A DNA stretch of 64,000 bases from Craterostigma plantagineum (GCA_027422505.1 JAPQWV010000005.1:10979501-11043500); one strand, 5' to 3'; numbered from the stretch's first letter, positions 33,913-47,153 are shown. Program-made: numbers and translations. The notes: a model not told the origin generated them from the sequence alone.

Positions 33913-34269
33913 ATGGATGCTCAAGCTAGGAAAATTGAGGAATTAGAAGCAAGACTTGCTAATAATTGCTCCGTGTTGCTTAAGCAACAAGAGAGCCTAG
34001 CTTATGCTAATGAAGATTTGACCAACGCAAAGTTAGAAAACAGTGAACAGAGGGTCTGCGAGATAACTAACAGTCTACGTTCTTACGAAGATGAGCGAGA
34101 TGATGTCTCATCAAAATATGAGACTATCTTAGAGGAACGGCGTATGTTTTACTCTACAATTGAACGGTTAGAGACTGATATTTTGAATATAGGTCAAAGA
34201 GATCAAAACTCTCATTCTAACTTAATTTCTAACGGGGAAAATATTATACATGATAAAAAACCTACCCTA
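33913..34269 (+). pseudogene. Copia #5 gag coiled-coil fragment
   Basis: The ATG-led reading begins MDAQARKIEELEARLANN and is a short coiled coil with heptad Leu/Ile. It is related to the gag extension of copia #3 (IKELEARLENN) and copia #4 (IKELEDRLANN). It lacks capsid and zinc-knuckle parts, so it is an internal deletion derivative or part of an older copy. It is cut at 34271 by the LTR of copia #4. Confidence 0.65.
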
Positions 34270-34271
34270 TG

Positions 34272-34623
34272 TGTAGAATACTATTTGTAATTGTGCTTGA
34301 TTTCATTAGTTGTCCTTGTAATTAGGGGCGTTCTGTATAGTAGTCCTTAGATTATGACTAGTTTGATATTTATACCAAGTTTGTTTGGTATAAATACTTG
34401 TAAATTAATTGAGCTTAATAGAGAAAGTTTTGAGAATTGATCCGAAGGGCTTGCAATTTGATTTTGTAGAGAGAGAAACAACAGTAACTTTCTCACTCTA
34501 CTCGAATTCTCTCTCTTGTTCTTCATTTGAGTTTTTCGATCGAATTCAATTGCTTATCTAAACGATCGAATTACTATGAATTCTAGCCTAGGATCGTAGA
34601 GTTGTTAATCGTAGGACCTAACA
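34272..34623 (+). repeat. Copia #4 5' LTR
   Basis: The roughly 352-bp LTR begins TGTAGAATACTATTTG (the start could be 34270) and ends GGACCTAACA. A TATACCA...TGGTATA inverted repeat (34371-34392) overlaps TATAAATAC. The sequence differs from the TGTTAGG family. Confidence 0.82.
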
Positions 34624-34625
34624 AT

Positions 34626-34637
34626 TGGTATCAAAGC
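34626..34637 (+). promoter_or_regulatory. Primer binding site of copia #4
   Basis: TGGTATCAAAGC lies two bases after the LTR end and carries the same one-base variant as copia #5. Confidence 0.8.
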
Positions 34638-35682
34638 AGATTCGTTCTGTTTTGAATCGAAAATTGTTAGAATTGGATCGAAAATCATTTTCTGGATACT
34701 GTTCTTCGAAGAACAGATTTGCGCGAAAACCTTTTTCGATCCAATAGCTTAATTCTGTGCTTAATTGACTTGAATTTGGTGTTTCTGTGCTTGTTTAAGT
34801 GATAGATCATCATTGCGATCAGTTCTGTAGCAGTTTAAACTTCGATTTCTAGAATTGAATTGCTTCTGCGTGTTACTGTTTGCGAAGAACGTGAATAACA
34901 CGTTCTGATTTTGATCAAATTCGATATATTTTGCTTCATAACGTGTTTAATTGCTTGTTCGTGCGTGATTAGTACTTAATTGCGAGCAATTGCCTCAAAT
35001 TTCACTATCTGATTCTTTGTTTTTGCTCGAATTAGTGTTAATCGTATTCTGTGAATTTTTCTCGATTGCTCAAATTTTTCTCGCTAAGTTTTGCGATCGG
35101 ATTAGTTTCTCGATCGATAAACCTAGCGCGAGAATTTTTCTCGGCCAGAATACGAAGTCAGCCCTAAAATCGTCATCAGTAGAAACGATTTTAGTTAGAA
35201 ATATTTCTCGAGCATTATGGCGAATAACTTTTTCGAGAGAGACTTATTTTGACTTTGCATGCGTAAAAACTTTCACTGGAAAAACTTTTTCAGTCAAACC
35301 TTTTAACGTTTGACCAGGCGAAAATCATTTATACGCGAGAAACTTTTCTAGTCAACAGATTTATTTTGACTTGTCGAGAAACTTACTAACGTACTGTTTC
35401 TTTACGATCGAAATAAATTCACGATCAAGAAATTTTTCTCGACCGAATGATTTTGAGCAATTTATCTCTCTCGTAAAGTATCTCGCTGACAAAATTTCTC
35501 GCACGAGAACAGTACTCAGTACACTATCTCGACGGAATTAATTTCGATCAAAAATAATTCTCGATCTAATTTTCGAATCAAACGCTACTAACGAATTTTG
35601 TCACTTCTGAAGCACATTACATCATCTTCAACCTTCAAAACAATTAACGAAGATCCTTCAACTACTCGACTACAATACAAAC
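34638..35682 (+). other. Copia #4 leader
   Basis: This is non-coding sequence of about 1 kb between the primer site and the gag ATG. It contains repeated TTTTTCTCG and TCTCGATCGA motifs between 35070 and 35560. The short ORF at 34990-35313 has no recognisable domain and is not called. Confidence 0.65.
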
Positions 35683-37252
35683 ATGGATGCATACTCACTC
35701 GGAAATGACAACCGTCCGCCGATCTTGCAAAGAGGTGAATACACAGTGTGGAGAATCCGCTTTCTGAATTTCATTGCTCTAAAGGATCAAGCCGAAAATC
35801 TACTGAAGTCCCTTGAAGAGGGACCGGCACAGTTCTGGGTTCATGTACCCGGGGACGAAACAGCTACTCCAGCAATTCCAGCTTCTAGGCGACTAAAGGA
35901 GCCTAGAGAATACTCTCTGGAGGAAAGAGCTCGAGCTAAGGCTGATCTAGTAGCCATGAATACCCTTATGCAGGGCATCCCCAACGATATATACAGACAA
36001 ATCGACAGCCTTACATCGGCCAAAGGGATGTGGGATGAGCTGCATAGGATGATGCAAAGGCGAACATTCTCACTGCTTACGACTCATTCAAAGCAAAGCC
36101 GGAGGAGAGTCTAAACGAGATCTACCAACGATACCTCACTCTTCTCAATGAAATGAGGAAGATAGAAATAACAAAGACAAACATGGAGACAAACATAAGA
36201 TTTCTATCCTCTCTGCCCACGGAATGGAAGAAAATATCCACTCAAATACGACAAAACAAAGATCTAGAGGAGTTGGATGTCCATGCCGTGTTCGATAATC
36301 TCGCTCAGCATGAGGAGGATATCTTCGAGATTACCAAAGAGCAGAAAGGCAAACAAACCGATGACATGGTTGCCTTAGTCTTGGAGAAGAGGAGCACAAG
36401 GTCAAGAAAGGAAAAGATCGTTAGGCCACCTTCATCATCAGAGTCGGAAGAGGTATCGGACTCCGACATCGAGCCGAACATGAAAGCCCTTGGAAAACAG
36501 TTAGCTCTCATTGGGCAAATGATGAGCAAGAAATACTTCAAGAAGAAGTCTTCAACCTCAGCCAATAGACTTGGGACTACAAGCTCCAAGAACAAAGAAC
36601 GTGCTCCGGAGAGTTCCGAGGTCAAGAATCCCAAAGAGACTAACAAATGTTTTAACTGTGGCAAAGCAGGTCACTTTGCCAGAGACTGCACTCTCTCGAA
36701 GAAAAGAGATGCAAACTACTACTCCAGGAAGCTTCAATTGACAAAACAGAAAGAAGCTGGAGTAGCTCTCATGGCTGAACAGGACCAATGGCTCGAGGAC
36801 ACGTCGAACTCTGAAGAAGAGAACTTAGCCCTCATGGCCCGTCTCGACAACGAATTGGACGCCGAAACATCCACTCGTACGGACGACGACAACGCATCCA
36901 CGTCTTCAAATAAGGTAGTCACTCCTTCCACATTATTGACCATGTTAGAATCATATCAAAAGCAATATGCTAACATGAAACGTGAGCAGAAAAGTATAAA
37001 GGAAGTAGAGAACGAACTTGAGAGAGCTCAGGAGAAGATAGATAGTCTCGAACAAGAACTTAGGAGCTCCAATGCAAAAATAGATGAACTTACCAAGAGC
37101 CTCCATTCTAGAGAGACTAGTCAACCTCAACTCGGACAACAGAGCGAAAAGATTAAGGAATTAGAAGATAGGCTAGCAAATAACTACAATTGCTTGGTTA
37201 GAAATCTCAACGAGAAAGCCATTTTAAATTGTAGGATAACCGAAGCTACCTC
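35683..37252 (+). pseudogene. Copia #4 gag with CCHC zinc knuckle and coiled-coil extension
   Basis: The ATG at 35683 begins MDAYSLGNDNRPPILQRGEY, parallel to the gag start of copia #2. A deletion near 36055, seen by comparison with copia #2, shifts the frame, and the second part runs from 36153. CFNCGKAGHFARDC at 36648-36689 is a complete CCHC knuckle. An acidic stretch and a heptad-rich coiled coil follow (VENELERAQEKIDSLEQEL). At 37253 a TGTTAGG LTR interrupts it, and no pol follows. Confidence 0.88.
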
Positions 37253-40233
37253 TGTTAGGAAATATTTTGTAGTGTTCAATTTCATTATATTATCTTTGTT
37301 GGTTAGCTTTATTAAAACTTTGGGCTAGTTCTTAGTTGGGTTAGTTCTTAGTTATTTTGTAATGGGCTTACACAAGGGCCCAAGTATTATATACCAACTT
37401 GTGGTATAAATACTAAAACCCTAACACATAGTTAGGTGTGCTTGTGAGTGTTTCTATTCTAGAGAGAAAATTTTTTGAGCCTCCATCTTATCCTCTCAAG
37501 CACCCCACACCATTTTCTTTGATTTCAAGATTATTTGTGTGGTTAATACCTTAAGCTAAATAATTGTTATTATTTTAGCTTAGGGTTATTTTCTGCCTTA
37601 GACTTAATTTCCAAGAGGTTTATATTTATCCCATATTTAACGTGATAATGACGAGCTCCTAATGTTGCAAGTGTTAGCCATTTTTTTTATCTAACGTTAA
37701 TCCTCGATTAAAAATTTCGAAACTCAACATTAGAGAATTTCGAAAAACTAGAAATTCCAATGGATTTCGAAATTCCCCTTTCAATTTCGAAACTTTACCA
37801 AAGTTTCGAAATTTTTTTCATAAGTTTCGAAATTCTCCATTCCAAGCCTAACTTTCGAAATTCATCCCTATCAATATCACTAATTTTGAAAGTTTCATGT
37901 TTCGAAATTTCTTTCATCAAAATCTAAGTTTCGGAATATTACTTATTCAAACCATCTTCCCTTGCGAAATTCTCTAGATTCAATAACATAATTTTCGAAG
38001 GTATATTTTTCGAAAATCCAAGACTACAATACCTTAATAAAATAGTCCTTCCACATATATATATATATATGAAAATTAGTCATGCAAATGCATGAATTCG
38101 TATAAATGCATGAACTAGTACAAATGTTATGACATAAGGTTTTCAGTTCTTGACATTTAACCTTAAGGGAAATATCATCACCTACTAGTCCCATCGATCA
38201 CTATTCCCTAAGCTCAATACTTATCAAATACATCAAGCATTATTAAGAGAAAACCCTCAAAACACAACCACAACTAAAAAACTAAGGAGAAGAATGAAGC
38301 CTTCCCAAGCACAAAATTCGGACAACTTGAAGTTCTTGAGCAAGTTGAATTTTGGACGTGAGGTGGTGAAAATTCCATCTGCAAGACGTAAATTTCTTTG
38401 TGAATTATGTGCTATTATGGCTCTACGAAATTATGTGACTTAAATGGAATTTTCAGGTATGATTCATGTTCGAAAACCCTCAAATTCAGGGTTATATTTG
38501 GACTGCCATACTTGCTTATATTTGTGCATGTCTAACTGTAAAAATTCATGGAAAGGAACTAAGTTTCGGATAGAGAAGTTGACATTCAGGTAGCTGAATT
38601 TTTATGTTCGGGTAGTAAGGATAATTTTGGGCTGATGAGATTTTAAGATTCGAAGTTTCGGACATTCAGTTAGGAAATTTTCGGGTAGTTTATTATATCA
38701 TGGACTTGTGAAAATTTTCGGGTGGAATAACAAAATTCGGGTAGACGAATTCGATGAGTACTGTTTCAGATAACCTAAGCTATTTTCGGGCCTTAAAATA
38801 TTTTAATAATTTTTGGTATATCATAAAATTTTGGGCATGTTAAATTCGGGTGAAATTTCCGGGCACGAAGGGAAAAACACGGCAAAATTTCATGTGTTAG
38901 ATATAGGTATTTTCGGACAGCTAGGTCAATTTTCGTGTGGGTGAAATTCGGACTTTTAAGTAAATTTTGGGGTAGACATATTTTCGCCGTGTCTTTTGAA
39001 TTTCGGGTGTTAGCCATAATTAGATTTTCGGGTAAAGAGACTTAGATATATAAGAATTTCGAGTAGATTAATTTTCGGATCTTCAAATTTATTTTCGGAT
39101 GTCGGAATTTGCCGAGTAGTGTCAAAATCCGGCGTTAACCGAAATTCGGGCCTTGTTCCAAAATTTGACTGCAAAACGGATTCTTCCGGCTTTAGGTACT
39201 ATTTTCGGGGAGGATTTAATTTTGGGGCAGTTAGGTGAATTTTTCTGGTAGAGCTGAAATACCTTGAGAAAAAAATAATTATTTACATATAATACTGATT
39301 TTATTTGCATTGCACTTGCATGTCATGTCGGTATGCGAAAGTTTGACCGTGTGGACACAATGACACTGTATATTGTCTATGAGACGGGTAGAAAGAGATT
39401 GTGAACAATGTTGGTCGTCGACTCATAGTAGAGTTATGAGGTTAGAACTGAGGCACCAGACGGGAAACCGTCGGATGATTGGAGGAAAGGAGAGACTAGT
39501 AGGGGCATGTCTGGCGTGATCGTTCAGATGGACTACTAGTGTAGGCTACCGCTTGAGTTATATATATTAGCGGAAGGAGCGACCCGGTCGGGGGATACTT
39601 GGCGTGATCATTCAGGTGCACTACCAGCGTATGCTACCGCTTGAGCAGGAGGAAACTCGGGAAGGAGCGACCTAGTGGGAGGATGCTTGGCGTGGTCGTC
39701 TAGGTGCACTACTAGTGTAGGCTACCCGGGCGCGGGCCCCTGACTCGATATGTTATTATGCGTGTGGTGCCTAGTCTAGTCTAGGGCCTTGATGAGATAT
39801 ATTGAGATACGATAGATTAAGACGAGAGGAAAGTCAAGCGTGCATATTACATTGTGAGGCATTTGGGGACGGGATTCGAGAGCACGTTACATTCACACAT
39901 ATTCACCTACTGAGCAATGGCTCAGGGTTTACGTGTTGTAGGTACTACTGAGTCCGACGTAGAGGTACGTCGGGACTAAGTGGGCTGACGACGGTAACTT
40001 CACGGACTTTTGAGAGCGATGTTGTACATGGATGAAGACCTATGGAGCGGCGTTAGACTATATTTTGTCGTAATGTACTCTATTTTATGAAAAAGTTTCT
40101 GTTAGACGGGTCTTCCGCAACTTACGTTACGAAAATCCGCCACAAATTGTTATTAGAAGATGAGGGTCGTCACATAAATACGTGCCCTATTCATTTCATC
40201 CTCGAATAGCATTCTAAGGGCACATCCCTAACA
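37253..40233 (+). repeat. Copia LTR (TGTTAGG family), interrupted (37253-37561 and 40178-40233)
   Basis: It starts TGTTAGGAAATATTT like the LTRs at 10818 and 31966 and has TATACCA...TGGTATA (37390-37408) over a TATAAATA box. The remainder, ending CATCCCTAACA, appears after a minus-strand gypsy LTR. Joined length is about 360 bp. No primer site follows, and the flanks do not show a clear duplication. Confidence 0.6.
37562..40177 (-). mobile_element. Gypsy-type solo LTR, minus strand
   Basis: On the minus strand it begins TGTGACGACCCTC (40177 downward) with a TGGCGGATTTTCGTAACGTAAG block also present near 25450, so it is related to the LTR at 25409. TAAAT occurs at 37557-37561 and 40178-40182 as a possible target duplication, but the left end is not a clean TG. 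The stretch 38440-39240 is dense in TTTTCGGGTAG-like motifs. No ORF of interest was seen. Confidence 0.62.
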
Positions 40234-40536
40234 CAATCGACTTAATCGTCACAAAATTACAACATCGAATATAATCACCAACCTATTAGAAATCAACACT
40301 TAATCTTGCTCGTTACTTTCTTAATCTTGATTGTTATTTTATTGTTTTTGATCTTGTATTTACTTCGCTTGCTGATGCGGACATCGGATATTTTTCCCGA
40401 GATAGTGGTAACCTAGTTCAAAAGGATAATACGATAGCTCTTATAAAGGTACGACATATGAAAACTGAAGGAATATACCATCACGTCCAATGGTACACAC
40501 CAAAGGTAAAACTGGTACTACGTAACATGCATGTAC
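40234..40536. other. Unassigned sequence ending in ~210-bp tandem repeat unit
   Basis: No coding region is recognised. From about 40470 the sequence resembles units at 51026-51480 beyond the gypsy element. Confidence 0.4.
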
Positions 40537-41831
40537 TGTCAGGAACCGAAATCAAAACTCATTTCACGCATTACATGAATTTATGCATTTACAATATTAA
40601 TTTTATGATATAGATGATAATAAATAATTAGGGTATTATGAACCTTACTAAGAAAAATAAATGGTTGAATTAAGTGAATATAAGTGCTTAAGGTAGAGGA
40701 GTTTTCGTGACCATTCATATACGATATACATCCATAAAGTTTTCGAAGTAGACTTCGAGAATTACTTTGGCATGAAGAGGCAAAGTTTTCGTAGTAAGTT
40801 TCAAGGTCTACGTCAAAGTTTTCGCACCTATATATATAGATAGGTCTACACGTACATATACATATATATATATATATATATATGTTTATATTAATCTAAT
40901 TAGAAAGTTAAAGGACACGTGGGGAGGGCCATTACGCATAGATGTCATTTGGTAAGTATAACTAATGAAAGGTTTTCTTAAGTTCATTTCGGCATGAATA
41001 ACTTAAGCTTATTAAAGAAACATCTTACTTAATACATAGGAAAGACACGTCACCTTCTTATCCTATCAAACACAAATTTCGACACTTTAATGTATATCCA
41101 TACTTTTGACTAATAAAACCCTCATAAAGTGAACAAAGGAAAAATACTTGTAGAAAGGAAAAACCGAGCGGAAGTATAAAGAAGGTGGAGTGTCAACAAG
41201 AAATAAATCTGATTAAGCTATACAAGTCTTTCAAAGGTAAAGGAATTAAATAATATTTGTGTAGCTTACATATACGTGTTTATAGATTTTTAATAAATTA
41301 TGTTAGACATGTGGATGATTAAGGGAATAACCCGTCGACATTAGGAACAAAAGTTGGAAAATTTATAAGCCTTAATCCAAAAAAATAATTTCTAAGCCTA
41401 TTTGTAGTATATTACTATTGTTAGTATATTACTATTGTTAGTATTTAACTTATTTACATAGAATTCGTTATCAGAACATACTAGTTGAAATGTTCGAATC
41501 TTGGATAAAAGTATTCTGGCAGTTTAAGTATCCTTAGCTGGATAGATGATTTCGCTATGTAAATATTTAGTATCTTAATGATTGAAAACTTCAAGGTTTT
41601 CGGCAATGGAATAAGGACTGAAACATTTTAGAGATTTACTTATAATATATTATTATTGATAGGATTTGATTATGTCAAGTATAAGGAAATTTCGGTGTTG
41701 ATAATTGAGGGAGGCTTTTTCGTGGCCTTGGATACATTAGGGTTTTTCCCAGACTTGTTGAAAAGATTTCATATATGTTTATTTGGACAATTTTGGTATA
41801 AGAATAGGTCAATATTTTAAGTGTTCGAACC

Positions 41832-41869
<38 letters not shown>

Positions 41870-43690
41870 CTAACAGTTTTAAGTAATTTCAGTTGGAAAA
41901 GATAGTTTTCGACGTATGAACATTGATAGCATCCTAAATGATTAAATATATCAGGGTTTTCGGTATGGAATGAAAATTTTAATTAAAGTTCAAAGTTTTC
42001 GCATTAAGGAATATATCGCTATAATAGTGTTTTCAAGAACTATGTTTTCGGCAATTATATGATAAAGTTTTCGTCATTTACAAAGTTTTCACCAAGGGCT
42101 AACGTTTTCGGCATAGTAGTGATGTAACAGTTTTCGGCCTTGGTTATTCCATAAGAAAGTTTTCGCCATCACTATGCTACCCAAAGTTTTCGTGCTAGGG
42201 ATGCAAAAAGATTTCGGTATCACCAGGTTTTTTGGCATGCTTAAATTTGAGAAGGTTTTCGGGACACAAATGTTTTCGGAATTCATAAAGTTTTCGCTAT
42301 TAACTTAGAAAGTTCTCGTCATTTCTATAAAGTCTTTGTGACAATAAAGTTTTCAGTATGTATATATATATATATATATATATCTGTAGAAGTTTTCGTG
42401 ATGCATTAAAAGTTTTCGGCATGGCTAAGTTATTAGCACTTCAATACTTTCGATATAATATAAGCTAGGGCTTTCAATAAAGTTTTCGGTACAGAGTAAA
42501 ATAGGACTTTTAGGCCGAAAGTACAACATATCGAAATAATTAAAATAAATAAGAAGGGAGGTAAGGATTATGAAAGAAACGCGATCATGCACAATAAAAC
42601 ATGCATATCACGCAGGCATGTCATTATAGAATCGTATTTACGGATAAAATAATTATATAGGTCAGGAGTCTGATAAAGGCAAGGAAAAGGCCGAGTGAGG
42701 GACAGGGAGTTACAAACTCGTGACTATGATATGCAACATGTATTTATGTGCTTATATGCTTTCTAATTGATGATTCCGTGATATACGTGCTATATAGACT
42801 GATATGATAATATGCCACAACGTGCTTTTATCTGCTAAACGCAATGTGATTGATTTTTTGATAAACGTGCTATATGGATTGATCGGGTTTATGTGTCGCA
42901 ACGTGCTCTTATTTGATAAAGATGATTTGATAGATTTATGAAATATGTGAAATAAGGATATGAGCATAGCATTTGCATATACGTAATAATGAACGGAGAA
43001 ACCGTTATGACTGTTATGACATCGGATGATACGGATGCTACGGTATACTTCCCTTCAAATCGGGGGATGACAGAATCCTGTACAAGCACATACAGATATT
43101 ACAGAATTGACAGAGTCCCATGCATGGGCGCCGACGGGCCTACGGTACGAGTCTAGCCAGTCTATAACAGGAGTATCAAAATAAATGGGCATATAGAAAT
43201 GCATTGATCTAAGGATCATATGAACGATGGTTATGTGAACGATGATTACGTGATAAAACATATGCTAAATGGTGATAGTACATACAAGAATGGATTCATT
43301 TCACGTTATAGTTTTTATTTGTTATTGATTAAAATGTTGCTATCATACTATTAATAGTTGTCTTCACGGTGATGTAGACATCTAACAGGCGACTTGGAAC
43401 GCATCTGCATACGAAAGCATGAATTCAAGGTTGGCTGGCTACGCTCTCATCCTACTCCCCATAGATTATAGTTTGCATATAGTTTAAGGAACATTAGCAA
43501 ATTTTATATGATATTAAAATAATAATGTTGTGTACATATATGTACATTATATGTGAAAGTGAATAGACAGATGTACGCCCCTCGTTTGTGTGCAAAAGGA
43601 ATGGTTATGAAAGAAAAAGAAAAGCGAAAAATTTTTATGGGAAAAATGTAGTAGCTGTGCAAATACGGAAAAAGGAAACGAGGCGCAACA
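40537..43690 (+). repeat. Gypsy 5' LTR
   Basis: The 3,154-bp LTR runs TGTCAGGAACCG to GAGGCGCAACA. It lacks about 110 bp present in the other LTR (48640-48760) and the MITE. The segment 41900-42500 is packed with AAAGTTTTCGGC-type motifs. TA microsatellites lie at 40860, 41839 and 42359. Confidence 0.9.
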
Positions 43691-43695
43691 TGTAG

Positions 43696-43708
43696 TGGTA
43701 TCAGAGCC
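43696..43708 (+). promoter_or_regulatory. Gypsy primer binding site
   Basis: TGGTATCAGAGCC, five bases after the LTR end, matches the initiator tRNA-Met 3' end. Confidence 0.88.
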
Positions 43709-43769
43709 TAGGCTTTAGGTTCTGTAGACAATTGCATAATATGTGTATGTAAGCATAAGTACTAAGAGC

Positions 43770-44830
43770 ATGGAAAACCCTGACAATTCCCCGTAAACGA
43801 TGGTATAGTAAGCTGAGAAAGATGGGTACTGTGGACTTTATGGGTGCAACAGATTTCTCAGAAACAGAAACGTGGCAGAAAAGAACCGAAAAGATGTTTA
43901 ACCTGTTACAGCGTACTCTAGAAGAAAGATTTGACTACGTAGTCTCACTCTTACAGAGACATGTATAAGAATAATGAGAATAATTCCGGATAGTAGTGTA
44001 TAACCCCCGGGTTGACTGGAGAGGATTTCTTAAGAGAATTTAATGATGCCAATATGATTGGGATTTATAGGGATCAGGAGAAATAAAATTTTTTGAGTTG
44101 AATCAAAAAAAGGTCTATAGGTAAACAAAGTGTTATAGAATCAATTATCTCACTATGCTTCTTATAAGGTTGCCATTGGAAGGAATAAATGCCGAATGAT
44201 TACGCCAGGACTTCGTTATATGATTATGCCATCAGCTATGAAGTCGTATGGAAAATTTAGGAGCGGTTATTCGTGTCCAAAGATTGGACATGGAATCTAG
44301 AAACTTCTAGAGTGGCAAGGGAAGACAACGCGAAGTATCATTTAGTGGAAAAGCTATATAATGCGTTTAGGTAACAAGTAAACAACGAGGCTTCGAAAGG
44401 AAGATTACATATAGAAAATGGGATTAAGGTTCGACTTCCAATAGGTGAAGTGGTTATAATAAATACAGTATATCTAAAGCGCAAGTTGTCGAAGTAGAGA
44501 TATAGGTAGTTTTAATAGTTATATCCTTAACAGATTTCGATGTAGTACTAGGTATGGAATGGTTATACCGATATCAATAGAAATTGAACTGTCTCCTTTG
44601 GATCGATTATGTAAGATATTAAAAAAAAAAGAGAGAGAAGAATATACGGACGACACATCAGATATTAAGCTTAGAGACATCCCCAAATTATTAGTAAAGG
44701 AAATAAAGGATATCTGGCTTCAGACACGCAGATATATGAACTAAAGGTAGAAGACATTCCAATATTCAGATATTTTTCTAAGGAATTGCGAAGATTACCA
44801 TCAGATCGAGACACGGAGTTTATCATTGGG
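43770..44830 (+). pseudogene. Gypsy gag/protease region, degenerate
   Basis: Near 43830-43960 short readings resemble gypsy gag (DFMGATDFSETETWQKRTEKMFN, then LEERFDYVVSLLQRH). The later part to about 44830 has only scattered fragments, such as VVLGMEWL-like sequence near 44540 from the protease/RT border. No frame extends over 70 codons. Zinc knuckles are not visible. Confidence 0.55.
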
Positions 44831-44835
44831 TTTTA

Positions 44836-45038
44836 ACTAGGCATGGCACCGATCCAATTAAATGAGATGAAGGTATAACTCGAGGATTATTGGACAAAGG
44901 TTATATGTGATCGCGCGTAAAAAGCAGGATGGTACGCTTAGATTATGTGTTGATTACAGGCAGTTTAACAAGGTTACGATAAAATAATAATAATAATAAT
45001 AATAATAATAGTAATAATAATAATAATAATAATAGTAA

Positions 45039-45089
<51 letters not shown>

Positions 45090-45700
45090 GGTCGGTATAC
45101 CATCAACTAAGGATTGCAGATTGTGATATTCCAAAAAACCATTTTTGGAACAAGATATGAGCATCTAGTTACGCCATGGGGTTAAAGAATACCCTGCAAT
45201 CTTTATGACGTTTATGGGTTACATTTTCGACTTTACTTAGACCAATTCGTGATCGTCTTTATTGACGACATTCTGGTGTATTCTCAGTCAAAAAGAAGAA
45301 TGCGAACGACATTAGAAGAATGTCAAAGGAGTTTGAAAGAACTAAATGAAGGATTAACTACGACTCATGTGTTAACCATTTTATTGGGTACCAAAGGCTT
45401 AGTAATTTATAGTGATGCATGGTATCAAGGATTAGGTTGTGTGCGAGTGCAACATGGAAAAGTATCAGCGTATGTGTCTCAACAACTAAAAACTACATGA
45501 GACGTCTTACCTGATCTATGATCTGGAATTAATTGCCGTATTGTTCGCATTAAAGATATGGCGACACTACCTATATAGTCACTATTCCAGATATTTACGG
45601 ATTATAAGCGTTTGATGTATTTGTTGGGCCAAAAGGAACTAAACATGAGACAAAGATGCTGGATCGGATTGCTAGAGGATTCAATATGGAAAAGCGAACA
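44836..45700 (+). pseudogene. Gypsy reverse transcriptase and RNase H, broken by an (AAT)n tract
   Basis: [21 protein letters not shown] (about 44918-44983) is the RT N-terminal motif. The frame is then lost in the AAT microsatellite, and HQLRIADCDIPK resumes at 45108. The active-site motif FIDDILVYS is intact in the reading from 45249. RNase H follows with GLVIYSDAWYQGLGCV and KELNMRQR, with stops at 45498 and after. The order and motifs are those of Ty3/gypsy. Confidence 0.85.
44981..45090 (+). repeat. (AAT)n microsatellite inside gypsy RT
   Basis: About 36 copies of AAT with a few interruptions. It yields an artefactual poly-Leu reading on the minus strand. Confidence 0.95.
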
Positions 45701-47140
45701 TAATTACAGACGTTTAAGTCGAAAGTCGTATTGTATTATTTTCTATTTATCATCACATTCGTTGTCAAATTGGATTGATCTGAGGTAAATAGCTATCGAA
45801 ACGAATGTGAATGGTATGGGTACTATATGTGTTTCCATCGTAATTTGTCTTACTTCGAAGAATGGAATTAAACAAGTACAATTCAAGGACGAAATGTTAG
45901 TCAAGATTATTGAGAAAGTGAGATAAAGACTAGGAAAGTCGTTTACCATGAAGAAAAATAGTGTGATGATGATAAATATTCGAATTTGTGTTTCCCGATA
46001 TTGATTACTTACGACGGGAAAATAATAGAAAAAGCATTAGTCGAATATATACTGAAATGTTTAAGGTGTTAATAGATTAGAGCCGGACCCTAAGCAACCG
46101 TAGGTAAATTACATTCCTTACCCATATCAGTTTGAGATTAGGAACACATGACGATGGGTTTTCCTTACTACTTTCAACAGTCAGGAAAATGATATTATTT
46201 GACTAATTACTGATTAAGTTTATGGAATCTGCTCATTGCTTGACGTTTTGATGGGGTTTTACAATGGAATATCTAGTGAAAAGACATGTTAATGAGATAG
46301 TTCGACTACATAGAGTATCCATGTCTCGTGTGTTGATCGTAATTTTCGATTCGTTTTCAGAATTTTGGGTACGTTCACAGGAAGAGATCGGAAATAAGTT
46401 ATGTTTTACTGCGGCGTTCATACATGAATAGATGGATAATCAGAAAGAATGATACAGAATTTGGAAGATATGCTTCGAGCGTATGATTAAATTCAAAGGG
46501 ATCATGAGATGATTATATAACACTAACAAAATTAGCCTATAATCATCAGCACCATTTTAGTATTGGTATGGGACCATATGAAATTTTATATGGTCAAAAA
46601 TGTCTATAAACAGATAGGAGGGATATGGAAGGTATACGGATATTAGAAGGGTCGGATTTGATACAACGGGAAAGATGAGTTAAGAATCAACTTAAAGCAG
46701 CCTAAGAATGATAACAGATTACAATGATCGATTTCGACGGATAATGGAATAAGCAGATGAGGGAAATAGAAAAGGAAAATTTAGCCACGATACATTGGAT
46801 TATCTGAGATACTTGAAAGTATTGGACCGTTGGCATACCAACTGGCGTTACCACCTAAAATATCATAGATATGCGATGTCTTTGTGTCAATATGTTACAA
46901 CGATACAGATCAGATCCTTCCAATGTTTTGAGTGATGGAATAGTTAGTGTTGTTGAAAACTTCAGGCATAAGAATCAGCAAAAATCCATGAATATCCTGA
47001 TGGACGACCGCGTAATCAGATAGTTTCAATGGAGAAAGTACGATAGAAAGTCACCTGACGTGTATAGCTACTTCGGAAATAATAAGAAATATGAAGACAT
47101 AGTACCCATAGTTATTCACGGACACAGATACAAAATTTCA
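45701..47140 (+). pseudogene. Gypsy integrase region, highly degenerate
   Basis: This is expected integrase territory between RNase H and the polypurine tract. Only weak traces remain, for example YGTI-NFIWSKM near 46565-46605, recalling the YGP-x-P-x-E-x-LYG-x-KCR stretch. No chromodomain was recognised. Confidence 0.45.
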
Positions 47141-47153
47141 AGGTCGAAAATTT

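Noticed and set aside
44943..45164. Minus-strand ORF with a long Leu run
   Set aside because: It is the reverse reading of the (AAT)n microsatellite in gypsy RT and not a protein gene.
45249..45500. Intact small RT gene
   Set aside because: It has FIDDILVYS and RNase H motifs but is a fragment of the gypsy pol with stops and shifts on both sides.
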